Source: Buttiauxella warmboldiae
Lineage (GTDB): Bacteria; Pseudomonadota; Gammaproteobacteria; Enterobacterales; Enterobacteriaceae
Length of the DNA: 64,000 bases
Assembly: GCF_003818135.1 (NCBI RefSeq)
Contig: NZ_RPOH01000070.1
Coordinates: 1 to 64,000, forward strand
Reading direction: 5' to 3'
Below are positions 21,783 through 33,691 of this stretch, piece by piece. How positions within the stretch are numbered: position 1 is the stretch's first letter; each line of letters opens with the position of its first letter. The notes under the pieces are model-generated. The model was given only the letters and a program-made list of their open reading frames with translations, did no database searches and was not told where the DNA came from. The position numbers and the translations under genes are program-made.

Positions 21783-23324
21783 ATGCAACTGAATTCCACC
21801 GAAATCAGCGAACTGATCAAGCAGCGCATTGCTCAGTTCAGTGTTGTGAGCGAGGCTCACAACGAAGGTACAATCGTTTCTGTAAGTGACGGTATCATCC
21901 GCGTACACGGCCTGGCCGATGTGATGCAGGGTGAGATGATTTCCCTGCCGGGAAACCGTTACGCCATTGCACTGAACCTCGAGCGCGACTCTGTGGGTGC
22001 AGTAGTAATGGGTCCGTACGCTGATCTTGCCGAAGGCATGAAAGTTAAGTGTACTGGCCGTATTCTTGAAGTACCGGTAGGCCGTGGCCTGCTGGGTCGT
22101 GTGGTGAACACCCTGGGTGCACCTATCGATGGTAAAGGTCCGCTTGAGCATGACGGTTTTGCTGCCGTTGAAGCGATCGCACCTGGCGTTATCGAACGTC
22201 AATCCGTAGACCAGCCTGTACAGACTGGTTATAAGTCCGTCGATGCCATGATCCCAATCGGTCGTGGTCAGCGTGAACTTATCATCGGTGACCGTCAGAC
22301 AGGTAAAACTGCGCTGGCAATCGATGCCATCATCAACCAGCGTGATTCCGGCATCAAATGTATCTACGTTGCTATCGGCCAGAAAGCATCCACTATTTCT
22401 AACGTGGTGCGTAAACTGGAAGAGCACGGCGCACTGGCTAACACCATCGTTGTTGTTGCAACAGCATCTGAATCAGCTGCGCTGCAATACCTGGCTCCGT
22501 ACTCCGGCTGCGCGATGGGTGAATACTTCCGTGACCGCGGTGAAGATGCGCTGATCATTTATGATGACCTGTCTAAACAGGCTGTTGCTTATCGTCAGAT
22601 TTCCCTGCTGCTTCGCCGTCCACCAGGTCGTGAAGCTTACCCAGGCGACGTATTCTATCTCCACTCCCGTTTGCTGGAACGTGCTGCGCGTGTTAACGCT
22701 GAATACGTTGAAGCATTCACTAAGGGTGAAGTAACAGGCAAAACAGGTTCCCTGACTGCGCTTCCGATTATCGAAACGCAAGCGGGTGACGTTTCCGCGT
22801 TCGTTCCGACCAACGTAATTTCTATTACCGATGGTCAGATCTTCCTGGAATCAACGCTGTTTAACGCCGGTATTCGTCCTGCGGTTAACCCGGGTATCTC
22901 GGTATCCCGTGTTGGTGGTGCTGCTCAGACCAAGATCATGAAAAAACTGTCCGGTGGTATCCGTACCGCTCTGGCACAGTATCGTGAACTGGCTGCGTTC
23001 TCTCAGTTTGCATCAGACCTTGACGATGCGACCCGTAAGCAGTTGAGCCATGGTCAGAAAGTGACCGAGCTCCTGAAACAGAAACAGTATGCGCCGATGT
23101 CTGTTGCGCAGCAGTCTCTGGTTCTGTTCGCTGCTGAACGTGGTTACCTCGAAGATGTGGAACTGGCGAAAATCGGTAGCTTCGAAGCCGCTCTGCTGGC
23201 TTACGTTGACCGTGACCATGCTCCACTGATGCAAGAAATCAACCAATCTGGTGGCTATAACGACGAAATCGAAGGCAAGCTGAAAGGCATCCTCGATTCC
23301 TTCAAAGCAACTCAGTCCTGGTAA
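21783..23324 (+). CDS. atpA: ATP synthase F1 subunit alpha
   Basis: Regulatory nucleotide-binding subunit of F1, 513 aa as in E. coli. Walker A GDRQTGKT lies at 169-176, the arginine finger is in the segment [13 protein letters not shown] (the family signature), and the N-terminal beta-barrel and C-terminal helical domains are complete. Confidence 0.98.
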   Translation: MQLNSTEISELIKQRIAQFSVVSEAHNEGTIVSVSDGIIRVHGLADVMQGEMISLPGNRYAIALNLERDSVGAVVMGPYADLAEGMKVKCTGRILEVPVGRGLLGRVVNTLGAPIDGKGPLEHDGFAAVEAIAPGVIERQSVDQPVQTGYKSVDAMIPIGRGQRELIIGDRQTGKTALAIDAIINQRDSGIKCIYVAIGQKASTISNVVRKLEEHGALANTIVVVATASESAALQYLAPYSGCAMGEYFRDRGEDALIIYDDLSKQAVAYRQISLLLRRPPGREAYPGDVFYLHSRLLERAARVNAEYVEAFTKGEVTGKTGSLTALPIIETQAGDVSAFVPTNVISITDGQIFLESTLFNAGIRPAVNPGISVSRVGGAAQTKIMKKLSGGIRTALAQYRELAAFSQFASDLDDATRKQLSHGQKVTELLKQKQYAPMSVAQQSLVLFAAERGYLEDVELAKIGSFEAALLAYVDRDHAPLMQEINQSGGYNDEIEGKLKGILDSFKATQSW

Positions 23325-23374
23325 AGTCTGGCGGCTTGTCTTAGGGCAAGCCGCAAGGCATTGAGGAGAAGCTC

Positions 23375-25649
<2,275 letters not shown>

Positions 25650-25669
25650 CGCCTTAATCGGAGGGTGAC

Positions 25670-26089
25670 ATGGCAATGACTTATCACCTGGACGTCGTCA
25701 GCGCGGAGAGCCAAATGTTCTCCGGTCTGGTTGAGAAGATCCAGGTAACGGGTAGCGAAGGTGAGCTGGGTATTTATCCTGGCCACGCCCCGCTGCTCAC
25801 CGCCATTAAGCCTGGTATGATCCGCATCGTTAAACAGCACGGGCATGAAGAGTATATCTACCTGTCTGGTGGTGTTATGGAAGTGCAGCCTGGCACGGTA
25901 ACCGTGCTGGCCGATACCGCAATTCGCGGCCAGGATCTCGACGAAGCTCGGGCCCTGGAAGCGAAGCGTAAAGCGGAAGAGCGCATCCATAGCTCCCACG
26001 GTGATGTGGACTACGCTCAGGCTTCTGCTGAACTGGCTAAGGCGATCGCGAAACTTCGCGTTATCGAATTGACCAGAAAAGCGATGTAA
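25670..26089 (+). CDS. atpC: ATP synthase F1 subunit epsilon
   Basis: Rotor subunit and intrinsic inhibitor, 139 aa as in E. coli. An N-terminal beta-sandwich (with [17 protein letters not shown]) and a two-helix C-terminal domain are present. It is the last gene of the operon and is followed 21 bp later by a strong terminator. Confidence 0.98.
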   Translation: MAMTYHLDVVSAESQMFSGLVEKIQVTGSEGELGIYPGHAPLLTAIKPGMIRIVKQHGHEEYIYLSGGVMEVQPGTVTVLADTAIRGQDLDEARALEAKRKAEERIHSSHGDVDYAQASAELAKAIAKLRVIELTRKAM

Positions 26090-26110
26090 CTACCTGCTTG
26101 AAAAGATAAA

Positions 26111-26143
26111 TGCCAGTCAGGTTTCCCTGACTGGCATTTTTTT
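26111..26143. terminator. Terminator after atpC, facing pelX-like gene
   Basis: A perfect 11-bp stem TGCCAGTCAGG (26111-26121) with CCTGACTGGCA (26126-26136), loop TTTC, followed by seven Ts. It ends the atp operon and lies between convergent genes; upstream A residues may let it also act on the minus strand. Confidence 0.93.
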
Positions 26144-26159
26144 CATCGGAACGCTGTTG

Positions 26160-28337
26160 TTACTGTTTGCTCAGAAACTCACCGGTCTTAAACGAACCGT
26201 CGGCATTACGTTGCAAAGGCTCCGGCAGGGTTAAAGATTGATAATCCTTAACGCTCAGCTGCTTACCTTCGCTGTTTTCAGTTTTGCCATCGCGAATGAA
26301 ATAGTTACTGTTATCTACGCGCCCGGAGATTGCGTCATCGTACTTCCCAGGCTGGCTGCGCAGTGAAATGTTATCGGTGAACTTGCCCTGAGTTTCAGCA
26401 CTACCATATGGGCTGGGACGGAAGATATAGTTAAAGCGTTGGTTATCGACGGATACGTTGTTTGCCACCACCAGCGCGCCCGGATTAAAGTTATCGGTAA
26501 AGCCATCAAGATGGTTACCAATCGCAATGCTGTTGTGGATTTCGTGCGCCACCGGCTGCCCTTCGCCACCCAGTTTGAAACCGTTGCTGGTGTTGTTGCG
26601 GGCAATTGAATTCTCGATCACCACAACGCCATTCGCGCCGTCTTCAATCTTGTTGAACAGGTCGTAGCCATCATCGATATTGTCGTGCGCGTAGCAACCT
26701 TCCAGACGGTTACCCTCACCAACACGCATTTTCACCGCAAAGCCGTCGGCATTAATTTTACCCGGATCTTCATTGCTGAAAGATTCTGAGTTAATTACCC
26801 GATTGTGGCTTGCCCACAGTGGACGGCCAACATCGGCAGGAGAAGAGATCTGAATACCGGTGTCGTCATTCTTGTAGGCGATAACGTTCTCAATAAGGTT
26901 ATTGCTGCCCTGCACGCGCAGGCTCTTATCGGTCACTTCGATGCCTTTAATATGCCAGTAGTTACCGTCGAGATGTAAGCCACGAATCACCACTTTGCCA
27001 TCTGCCTCAAGCGTTTTCAGCTTGCCTTGTAATCCGCTGTCAGCCGTGGGAATGGTGGTCAGTGGGTACTCACCGCTGCCGAGGATAATTTTGCCACCCG
27101 GGGCCACCAGAGAGACGGCGCTGGCCAAATCTAACGGTGCCTCTCTGGAGCCTTTATTGCCTGATACGCCATTTGGGGCAACATACAGCGCTGTGCCATT
27201 CACGTTTTTGACCTGCTCAACGGCGAAGTCATGGCTGACCGGCGTTTTGTCTTTCCCGCTGGTAGGAGTAAAGGTGACCGTAAAACGGGTGCGATCTTTC
27301 AGGGTGGTTGGTAAAGAGAACATTTCCCCTGCTTTCGCCACTTTTTCCTGACCAATCACCACTTCGTCCTGGCGTACCGTGAAGTTACCGTCGTAGTTGG
27401 CCCGCGCCTGAACGACATATTCGCTGGAGGCACTTTTCTGAGGAGAGGTGATTTGCATCACAACCGGCCAGGCTTTTGGAACAAAAGGCGCTGAGGCGAC
27501 GGTATTTGCGGCACTGGTTTTTAACGATGCATCGCTGACGGTGATTTTGGCATTGCGTGAGGCAAAGAAGCCCACGTAATACTGCTTTTTGTCCTGAGCG
27601 GTGATGATATCGGCGCGTTTTACCTGTTCAGTAACCCAGGCGTCGCTTCCGGCTGGCGCCCACGAGGTGATAAAACCGTCATTGGTGCGTTCGAGCTTCA
27701 TGCGGAAAGTCGGCATTTTGCCGAGCTCAATGGCTTCCTGATAGCTTTTGCGTGAGATAGTTGAACCGGTATTTCCCCATGGCTGGGTAATACCATCACG
27801 CGCGATAGCCTGCATTTTAACGCGTGAGGCGTCTTTTCTATCCTGCGTCATAATGGCGTTCATCACCATATTGGATGCCGCCGGGAACTCTTCGTACCCT
27901 TCTTTCAGCGGCTCCTGGCGCGGATGCCCTAACACATCCCTGACCAGTATCCCGGCACCTTCCTGAGCGGCGGGTTTGGCGCCATTTTCAGGGCCAAACT
28001 GGTCGACGGTGACCGTTGCCTGTAAGACAAAATTCTCGCTGGCGGGCAGCGCGGTATAAAAGAACGTTAACCCATCATGGGAGTTGGCAATTTTACCGCC
28101 GCGGCTCTCAATGGTGACTGGTTGGGAGAGATCGGCGGCATCAGCGGTGGTCAGCTTTTTACCAGCGATGGTTACGTTATTCACGCCGACTTTTTCAGGT
28201 AACACGTTGGATGAGAAGTTAACGTCGGTGGATTGCCCAAACGCAATCGCATGCCAGACGGGTTGCTGCTGTGCTGTCGCAGGCAATGCTAATGCTGCGC
28301 CACAAAGCGTAAGAGCCAGAGGTATTTTTGACGCCAT
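26160..28337 (-). CDS. pelX: Exported family-9 pectate lyase, PelX-like exopolygalacturonate lyase
   Basis: 725 aa with a Sec signal peptide ending ALPATA (about residue 22), so periplasmic or secreted. The C-terminal half (about 380-690) reads as a right-handed parallel beta-helix. The spacing NADGF (D531), DDGYD (D555, D556, D559) and NGFKLGG (K588) reproduces the calcium ligands and catalytic lysine of polysaccharide lyase family 9 as I recall them from Dickeya Pel9A. The N-terminal half (30-375) has beta-sandwich-like modules, as in PelX, which cleaves disaccharides from the end of polygalacturonate. The gene lies between atpC and glmU, where E. coli has none, behind a KdgR operator. The match to PelX is from memory; a related PL9 enzyme with other specificity is possible. 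Confidence 0.8.
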   Translation of the reverse strand: MASKIPLALTLCGAALALPATAQQQPVWHAIAFGQSTDVNFSSNVLPEKVGVNNVTIAGKKLTTADAADLSQPVTIESRGGKIANSHDGLTFFYTALPASENFVLQATVTVDQFGPENGAKPAAQEGAGILVRDVLGHPRQEPLKEGYEEFPAASNMVMNAIMTQDRKDASRVKMQAIARDGITQPWGNTGSTISRKSYQEAIELGKMPTFRMKLERTNDGFITSWAPAGSDAWVTEQVKRADIITAQDKKQYYVGFFASRNAKITVSDASLKTSAANTVASAPFVPKAWPVVMQITSPQKSASSEYVVQARANYDGNFTVRQDEVVIGQEKVAKAGEMFSLPTTLKDRTRFTVTFTPTSGKDKTPVSHDFAVEQVKNVNGTALYVAPNGVSGNKGSREAPLDLASAVSLVAPGGKIILGSGEYPLTTIPTADSGLQGKLKTLEADGKVVIRGLHLDGNYWHIKGIEVTDKSLRVQGSNNLIENVIAYKNDDTGIQISSPADVGRPLWASHNRVINSESFSNEDPGKINADGFAVKMRVGEGNRLEGCYAHDNIDDGYDLFNKIEDGANGVVVIENSIARNNTSNGFKLGGEGQPVAHEIHNSIAIGNHLDGFTDNFNPGALVVANNVSVDNQRFNYIFRPSPYGSAETQGKFTDNISLRSQPGKYDDAISGRVDNSNYFIRDGKTENSEGKQLSVKDYQSLTLPEPLQRNADGSFKTGEFLSKQ

Positions 28338-28374
28338 TTTATTCTCCTTATTAATGTTGGCACCATTATCTATA

Positions 28375-28396
28375 AAAATGAAACATTGTTTCTTTT
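28375..28396 (-). promoter_or_regulatory. KdgR operator upstream of pelX-like gene
   Basis: The core TGAAACATTGTTTCT (28379-28393) inside AAAA...TTTT flanks fits the KdgR box, whose consensus is close to AAATGAAACA-N-TGTTTCATTT. It lies 38-59 bp upstream of the pelX-like start, close to a -10-like TATAGA. KdgR represses pectin and hexuronate genes until ketodeoxygluconate appears. The remaining 280 bp up to glmU hold no open gene and no promoter I can place with confidence. Confidence 0.82.
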
Positions 28397-28674
28397 ATGT
28401 TTGTCACAAAGGGTGATTTTTAAAACACTTACTGCTAACTATGTGAAGTAGCTTGGTTTGCTGATGAAAAGAAGTGTTAATTCCCGGAGAACTATGGCTT
28501 TTATTCTTTCACTGGTACTTTTTCCAATCTTATCCACCTACAATTGAGCGTATCGGCACCCAAAAATAACCGTCACCGCTGTTTTTTTAGGCTGCACGTT
28601 TTGGGTTGCAAAATATGTAGAATTTTCAATGCGAAATCGTTTTACTTCTCTCACCATTTACAGTCAGGACGCGT

Positions 28675-30045
28675 ATGTCAAACAGTGCGATGAGCGTGGT
28701 TATCCTAGCCGCAGGCAAAGGCACCCGCATGTATTCCGATCTCCCTAAGGTATTACATACCCTTGCCGGGAAACCGATGGTTCAGCATGTTATTGATGCG
28801 GCAAATAAGCTAGGCGCGCAGCGTGTGCACCTGGTTTATGGTCACGGCGGTGACTTGCTCAGGAACACCCTCAGCGATGGCTCCCTTAACTGGGTGCTAC
28901 AGGCTGAACAGTTGGGCACCGGGCATGCGATGCAGCAGGCGGCCCCCTTCTTTGCCGATGATGAAGACATTCTGATGCTCTACGGCGACGTGCCGCTGAT
29001 TTCCGTTGAGTCTCTGCAACGCCTGCGTGATGCCAAACCGCAGGGCGGCATTGGGTTGCTGACGGTAAAACTAGACGATCCAACCGGCTATGGGCGTATT
29101 GCGCGTGAGAACGGCAACGTTGTCGGTATCGTTGAGCATAAAGACGCGACGCAAGAGCAGCGCAAGATTGATGAAATCAACACCGGTATTCTGGTGGCGA
29201 ATGGCGCGGATCTGAAACGCTGGTTGGCCAAACTAGATAACAACAATGCGCAGGGTGAATTCTATATCACCGACATTATCGCGCTGGCGCACCATGAAGG
29301 CCGTGAAATCACCGCCGTTCACCCGGACCGTTTAAGCGAAGTGGAAGGCGTGAATAACCGTCTGCAACTGTCACGTCTTGAGCGCGTCTATCAAAGCGAG
29401 CAGGCTGATAAGCTGCTGCTGGCAGGGGTAATGCTGCGCGATCCGGCTCGTTTCGACCTGCGCGGTGAATTAACGCACGGGCGTGATGTAGAAATTGATA
29501 CTAATGTCATTATTGAAGGTTCGGTGACCCTGGGTCATCGCGTCAAAATCGGCACTGGCTGCGTGATTAAAAATAGCGTCATTGGCGATGACTGCGAAAT
29601 CAGCCCGTATACCGTGGTTGAAGATGCAACGCTTGCAGCCGCCTGCACCATTGGGCCATTTGCCCGTCTGCGCCCTGGCGCTGAACTGGCAGAAGGCGCG
29701 CACGTGGGTAACTTCGTCGAAATGAAAAAGGCCCGGCTGGGTAAAGGCTCGAAAGCCGGACACCTGAGCTACCTGGGCGATGCCGAGATTGGCGATAACG
29801 TCAATATCGGCGCCGGTACCATTACCTGCAACTATGACGGCGCAAACAAATTCAAAACTATCATCGGTGATGACGTATTTGTCGGCTCCGACAGCCAGCT
29901 GGTTGCTCCGGTTACCGTGGCGCGTGGCGCAACCATTGGTGCGGGAACAACGGTCACCCGCAATGTTGGCGAAGGCGAGCTGGTTATCGGCCGCATAAAG
30001 CAGCGGCATATTCAGGGCTGGCAGCGCCCGGTTAAGAAAAAGTAA
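28675..30045 (+). CDS. glmU: Bifunctional UDP-GlcNAc pyrophosphorylase / glucosamine-1-phosphate acetyltransferase GlmU
   Basis: Makes UDP-N-acetylglucosamine for peptidoglycan and LPS, 456 aa as in E. coli. The N-terminal uridyltransferase domain (1-229) has LAAGKGTRM. The C-terminal left-handed beta-helix (about 250-456) of hexapeptide repeats carries the acetyltransferase site. It is followed by glmS 180 bp downstream. Confidence 0.98.
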   Translation: MSNSAMSVVILAAGKGTRMYSDLPKVLHTLAGKPMVQHVIDAANKLGAQRVHLVYGHGGDLLRNTLSDGSLNWVLQAEQLGTGHAMQQAAPFFADDEDILMLYGDVPLISVESLQRLRDAKPQGGIGLLTVKLDDPTGYGRIARENGNVVGIVEHKDATQEQRKIDEINTGILVANGADLKRWLAKLDNNNAQGEFYITDIIALAHHEGREITAVHPDRLSEVEGVNNRLQLSRLERVYQSEQADKLLLAGVMLRDPARFDLRGELTHGRDVEIDTNVIIEGSVTLGHRVKIGTGCVIKNSVIGDDCEISPYTVVEDATLAAACTIGPFARLRPGAELAEGAHVGNFVEMKKARLGKGSKAGHLSYLGDAEIGDNVNIGAGTITCNYDGANKFKTIIGDDVFVGSDSQLVAPVTVARGATIGAGTTVTRNVGEGELVIGRIKQRHIQGWQRPVKKK

Positions 30046-30053
30046 GCATTTTT

Positions 30054-30075
30054 CCCCTCTCTTTTGGGAGAGGGG
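30054..30075. repeat. Short extragenic inverted repeat after glmU
   Basis: Eight-bp stem CCCCTCTC (30054-30061) with GAGAGGGG (30068-30075), loop TTTTGG, followed by TTGGGGTGAAGG. Elements of this CCCTCTC...GAGAGGG-TTGGGGTGA type recur between genes in several Enterobacteriaceae. This is the only copy I noticed in the window. Confidence 0.6.
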
Positions 30076-30192
30076 TTGGGGTGAAGGTTGTTCTCGAAAA
30101 TGGCCCGCCCCGCGGCAGTACCAAAACTATAACCCCACTATCTACAAGGCTCGGGGCCCCGGTAAACGGGAAAATCAGGTCAGCGACAACAC

Positions 30193-30225
30193 TGGCGTAA
30201 ACGCCATTATCAGGAATTTAAATTT
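30193..30225 (+). promoter_or_regulatory. glmS leader with small hairpin near the ribosome site
   Basis: TGGCG (30193-30197) pairs with CGCCA (30202-30206) around TAAA, followed by the ribosome site AGGA (30212-30215) and the ATG at 30226. In E. coli the sRNA GlmZ pairs with this part of the glmUS message to open glmS translation; the similar layout suggests the same control, but the sRNA is not in the window. Confidence 0.5.
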
Positions 30226-32055
30226 ATGTGTGGAATTGTTGGCGCGGTCGCGCAACGTGATATCGCTGAAATCCTTCTTGAAGGATTACGTCGTCTTGAA
30301 TACCGTGGCTATGACTCTGCGGGCCTGGCTGTGGTCGATGAAAAAGGCCATATGACCCGTCTGCGCCGCCTGGGCAAAGTCAATAAACTGGCCGCAGCGG
30401 CAGCTGAAACGGCGCTGCATGGCGGCACGGGCATCGCCCACACCCGCTGGGCGACTCACGGTGAACCTTCAGAAGTTAACGCTCACCCGCATGTTTCCGA
30501 ACATATTGTGGTGGTTCACAACGGCATTATCGAAAACTATGAACCGCTGCGCGAAGCGTTGCAGGCGCGTGGCTACACTTTCGTTTCCCAGACCGATACC
30601 GAAGTTATTGCTCACCTGGTTCACTGGGAGCTGGAGCAGGGCGGCACGCTGCGTGAAGCGGTGCTGCGGACTATTCCTCAACTGCGTGGCGCTTACGGTA
30701 CCGTTATTCTCGATACCCGTAACCCAGAGGTTCTGCTGGCCGCGCGTTCAGGCAGCCCGATGGTTATTGGCCTCGGCATGGGCGAAAACTTTATCGCCTC
30801 TGACCAGCTGGCTCTGCTGCCGGTCACCCGCCGCTTTATCTTCCTGGAAGAGGGCGATATTGCCGAGGTGACTCGTCGCTCCGTGACCGTATTTGATACC
30901 AAAGGCGAGCAGGTAAAACGCCCTGATATCGAATCAAACCTGCAATACGATGCTGGCGACAAAGGTATTTATCGCCACTACATGCAGAAAGAGATCTACG
31001 AGCAGCCGAACGCTATCAAAAACACCCTGGCCGGGCGCATCAGCCACGGCGCAATTGATCTTTCTGAGCTTGGCCCACAGGCCAACGAAATGCTGTCTCA
31101 GGTTGAGCACATTCAGATTGTGGCGTGCGGGACCTCCTACAACTCAGGGATGGTGTCGCGTTACTGGTTTGAAGCGCTGGCAGGGGTGCCTTGCGATGTC
31201 GAAATCGCTTCTGAATTCCGCTACCGCAAATCTGCGGTGCGCCGCAACAGCCTGATGATCACCCTTTCTCAATCCGGTGAAACGGCAGATACCCTGGCTG
31301 CACTGCGTTTATCTAAAAATCTGGGCTATTTAGGTTCGCTGGCGATTTGTAACGTTGCTGGCTCTTCACTGGTGCGCGAGTCTGACCTGGCGCTGATGAC
31401 CAACGCGGGCACTGAAATCGGCGTGGCTTCCACCAAAGCCTTCACCACACAGCTGACCGTTCTGCTGATGCTGGTGGCGAAACTGAGCCGCCTGAAAGGT
31501 GCTGATGCGGCCATTGAACAAGATATCGTTCATGGTTTGCAGGCGCTGCCAAGCCGTATCGAGCAGATGCTTTCTCAGGATAAACGCATTGAAGCGCTTG
31601 CTGAAGATTTCTCCGACAAGCATCACGCGTTGTTCTTAGGCCGTGGCGATCAGTACCCCATCGCAATGGAAGGCGCGCTGAAGCTGAAAGAGATTTCCTA
31701 TATCCACGCTGAAGCCTATGCGGCAGGTGAGCTGAAACACGGCCCGCTGGCGCTGATTGATGCGGATATGCCGGTTATCGTTGTGGCACCTAACAACGAA
31801 CTGCTGGAAAAACTGAAATCGAATATCGAAGAGGTTCGCGCGCGTGGCGGCCACCTGTATGTCTTCGCTGATAAAGACGCCGGGTTTGAAAGCTGCGACA
31901 ATATGCACATTATTGAGATGCCGCATGTTGAAGAAGCGATCGCTCCCATCTTCTATACCGTGCCTTTGCAGCTGCTGTCTTACCATGTCGCATTGATTAA
32001 AGGCACCGATGTTGACCAGCCGCGTAATCTGGCAAAATCAGTTACGGTTGAGTAA
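30226..32055 (+). CDS. glmS: Glutamine-fructose-6-phosphate aminotransferase GlmS
   Basis: First step of hexosamine synthesis: fructose 6-phosphate plus glutamine to glucosamine 6-phosphate. 609 aa as in E. coli. The N-terminal Ntn glutaminase domain starts directly with catalytic Cys2 ([12 protein letters not shown]). Two SIS sugar-isomerase domains occupy about 285-425 and 455-595, with [13 protein letters not shown], and the C-terminus is KSVTVE. It is followed by a bidirectional terminator. Confidence 0.98.
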   Translation: MCGIVGAVAQRDIAEILLEGLRRLEYRGYDSAGLAVVDEKGHMTRLRRLGKVNKLAAAAAETALHGGTGIAHTRWATHGEPSEVNAHPHVSEHIVVVHNGIIENYEPLREALQARGYTFVSQTDTEVIAHLVHWELEQGGTLREAVLRTIPQLRGAYGTVILDTRNPEVLLAARSGSPMVIGLGMGENFIASDQLALLPVTRRFIFLEEGDIAEVTRRSVTVFDTKGEQVKRPDIESNLQYDAGDKGIYRHYMQKEIYEQPNAIKNTLAGRISHGAIDLSELGPQANEMLSQVEHIQIVACGTSYNSGMVSRYWFEALAGVPCDVEIASEFRYRKSAVRRNSLMITLSQSGETADTLAALRLSKNLGYLGSLAICNVAGSSLVRESDLALMTNAGTEIGVASTKAFTTQLTVLLMLVAKLSRLKGADAAIEQDIVHGLQALPSRIEQMLSQDKRIEALAEDFSDKHHALFLGRGDQYPIAMEGALKLKEISYIHAEAYAAGELKHGPLALIDADMPVIVVAPNNELLEKLKSNIEEVRARGGHLYVFADKDAGFESCDNMHIIEMPHVEEAIAPIFYTVPLQLLSYHVALIKGTDVDQPRNLAKSVTVE

Positions 32056-32080
32056 GTTGCTCTGATCGGGAATACAAAAT

Positions 32081-32118
32081 AAAAAAGCCCGGTTGAGCAT
32101 AGCGCAACCGGGCTTTTT
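32081..32118. terminator. Bidirectional terminator between glmS and exuT-like gene
   Basis: Six As (32081-32086), then GCCCGGTTG (32087-32095) pairing with CAACCGGGC (32105-32113) around a 9-nt loop, then five Ts. It can serve both convergent genes. Confidence 0.92.
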
Positions 32119-32130
32119 ATTACCGCTAAA

Positions 32131-33402
32131 TCAATTTTCTTCCTGCGTCACCAGTTTTGGTTCTTCCGGTGATTTCAGCAACACCCACAAAACAATCGCC
32201 CCGATAACATCAAATACCGAAAGCACCGCGAAAAGCGGGCTGAAACCAACGGTGTCGGCCAGCGCACCCACAACCAGTGCAAACATGGTGCTGGCAGTCC
32301 ATGCAGCCATGCCGGTAAATCCGTTAGCGGTCGCAACTTCGTTGGAGTCGAACATATCAGAAGACAGCGTAATCAACGCGCCGGACAGTGATTGGTGAGC
32401 GAAACCGCCAACGCATAACAGCGCAATCGCCACCATTGGGCTGCCGAATAAACCAACCATGCCTGGCAGGATCATCAGCGCGGCACCCAGTGTGACCACC
32501 AACTTGCGGGAAACAACAATATTCACGCCGAAAATTTTCTGGAACATCCCCGGTAGATAACCGCCAATAATGCAGCCAAAATCAGCGAACAGCATCGGTA
32601 TCCAGGCAAACATGGCGATATCTTTGAGGTTAAAACCATAGGTATGCACCATAAATAGTGGGATCCACGCGTTAAACGTACCCCACGCAGGTTCCGCCAG
32701 AAAACGCGGCAGGGCGATCCCCCAAAACTTGCGTTGTTTCAGCAAGTGGCCAATGCGTACCTTTTCAACCTTCGGCTTTTCTGGCTGGCCACCGGTGATA
32801 TACAGATATTCTTCTTTCGACAATGATGGGGTTTTTGACGGACGGTTATAAGTGAAATACCAGCCGGTTGCCCACAGCACGCTCATCACACCGACGAGAA
32901 TAAACGCCAGTCTCCAGTTCTGAATGTAAATTGCCCATGCGACCAGAGGGGGGGCGATAACTGCACCAATTGACGAACCAACGTTGAAATAGCCCACAGC
33001 AACCGAGCGTTCGGTATCAGGGAACCATTCGGTCACAGATTTAAGACCCGCAGGAATCATCGCGCTTTCGGCGAAGCCACCAAGGCCACGGAACATTGCC
33101 AGACCTTTCCAGCCGGTCGCAAATGATGCACCAATGCAGAACACGCCCCACATCAGGCCAAAAATGGTGTAACCCACTTTTGTACCCAATGTATCAAGCA
33201 GATAGCCGGCAACTGGCTGTGCAATGGTGTAGCAGGCCGAGAATGTCGCAATAATGTAAGAATATTGCTGGGTGGTAATGTGCAAATCGTTCTGTAATGT
33301 TGGCGCTGCGGCAGAAATAGTATTGCGGGTTAAATAGCAAAGGATGGTGCCTAACGTCACCAGTGACAGCATAAACCAGCGCTTGTGGCCTGTTTTGCGC
33401 AT
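32131..33402 (-). CDS. exuT: MFS hexuronate transporter, ExuT-like
   Basis: Inner-membrane symporter of the anion:cation symporter branch of the major facilitator superfamily, 423 aa with about twelve hydrophobic segments. Blocks such as GYFNVGSSIGA, FLAEPAWGTFNAWIPLFM and GFAHQ.LSGALITLSSD match E. coli ExuT (galacturonate/glucuronate) as I recall it, so hexuronate is the likely substrate. A longer frame from 33459 lacks support; the start at 33402 gives MRKTGHKRWFMLSLVTLGT and follows GGGGA. E. coli has exuT elsewhere next to uxaCA, so this may be a relocated gene or a paralogue. The PelX-like lyase on the other side of glmUS suggests a role in pectin use. Confidence 0.8.
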   Translation of the reverse strand: MRKTGHKRWFMLSLVTLGTILCYLTRNTISAAAPTLQNDLHITTQQYSYIIATFSACYTIAQPVAGYLLDTLGTKVGYTIFGLMWGVFCIGASFATGWKGLAMFRGLGGFAESAMIPAGLKSVTEWFPDTERSVAVGYFNVGSSIGAVIAPPLVAWAIYIQNWRLAFILVGVMSVLWATGWYFTYNRPSKTPSLSKEEYLYITGGQPEKPKVEKVRIGHLLKQRKFWGIALPRFLAEPAWGTFNAWIPLFMVHTYGFNLKDIAMFAWIPMLFADFGCIIGGYLPGMFQKIFGVNIVVSRKLVVTLGAALMILPGMVGLFGSPMVAIALLCVGGFAHQSLSGALITLSSDMFDSNEVATANGFTGMAAWTASTMFALVVGALADTVGFSPLFAVLSVFDVIGAIVLWVLLKSPEEPKLVTQEEN

Positions 33403-33539
33403 AATGAATCCCCGTTTTTCAAGCAATAAGTGACCTGACTGCTGCAAGGCAGCAGGCAAATAAATAATTCAGAGGAGATAAAAATCAGCGGCGTTTCAGA
33501 AGACGTCGAGGATTCTGGTTTGGCCCATCCTGGACTTGT

Positions 33540-33665
33540 TTTTGTTATTTAGATCACACTATGTGTTGATGATGGATTGTTGTTTCACTCTTATTTGTGA
33601 TTCAACTCAAATTTTATCGCGTAATCTACCTCTAAAGGATAGTTTATGTGATGCGTGTCACATTT
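33540..33665. promoter_or_regulatory. Two CRP-like sites between exuT-like and rluF-like genes
   Basis: Site 1: TGTTA-TTTAGA-TCACA (33543-33558), one mismatch in ten core bases. Site 2: TGTGA-TGCGTG-TCACA (33647-33662), a perfect core with flanking A/T. They are 104 bp apart centre to centre in the divergent spacer. Site 2 is centred 37 bp before the plus-strand start codon, site 1 about 148 bp before the exuT-like start. A 7-bp hairpin CTGCTGC/GCAGCAG (33439-33455) lies in the exuT-like leader. Confidence 0.72.
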
Positions 33666-33691
33666 CTTTAAGTAGTGAATGACTGGTAATT

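Noticed and set aside
21636..22427. 263-codon minus-strand frame opposite atpH/atpA
   Set aside because: Antisense of conserved ATP synthase genes.
28404..28420. CRP-like TCACA near the pelX-like promoter
   Set aside because: The partner half at the required spacing is TTTTA rather than TGTGA; too weak to call.
28605..28630. AAAAT...ATTTT inverted repeat before glmU considered as a NagC site
   Set aside because: Too short and AT-rich to separate from chance; I could not match it to the NagC consensus with confidence.
33566..33600. KdgR-like half-site (GTGAAACAAC on the minus strand) upstream of the exuT-like gene
   Set aside because: Only one half resembles the consensus; the second half does not match, so KdgR control of this gene is not supported.
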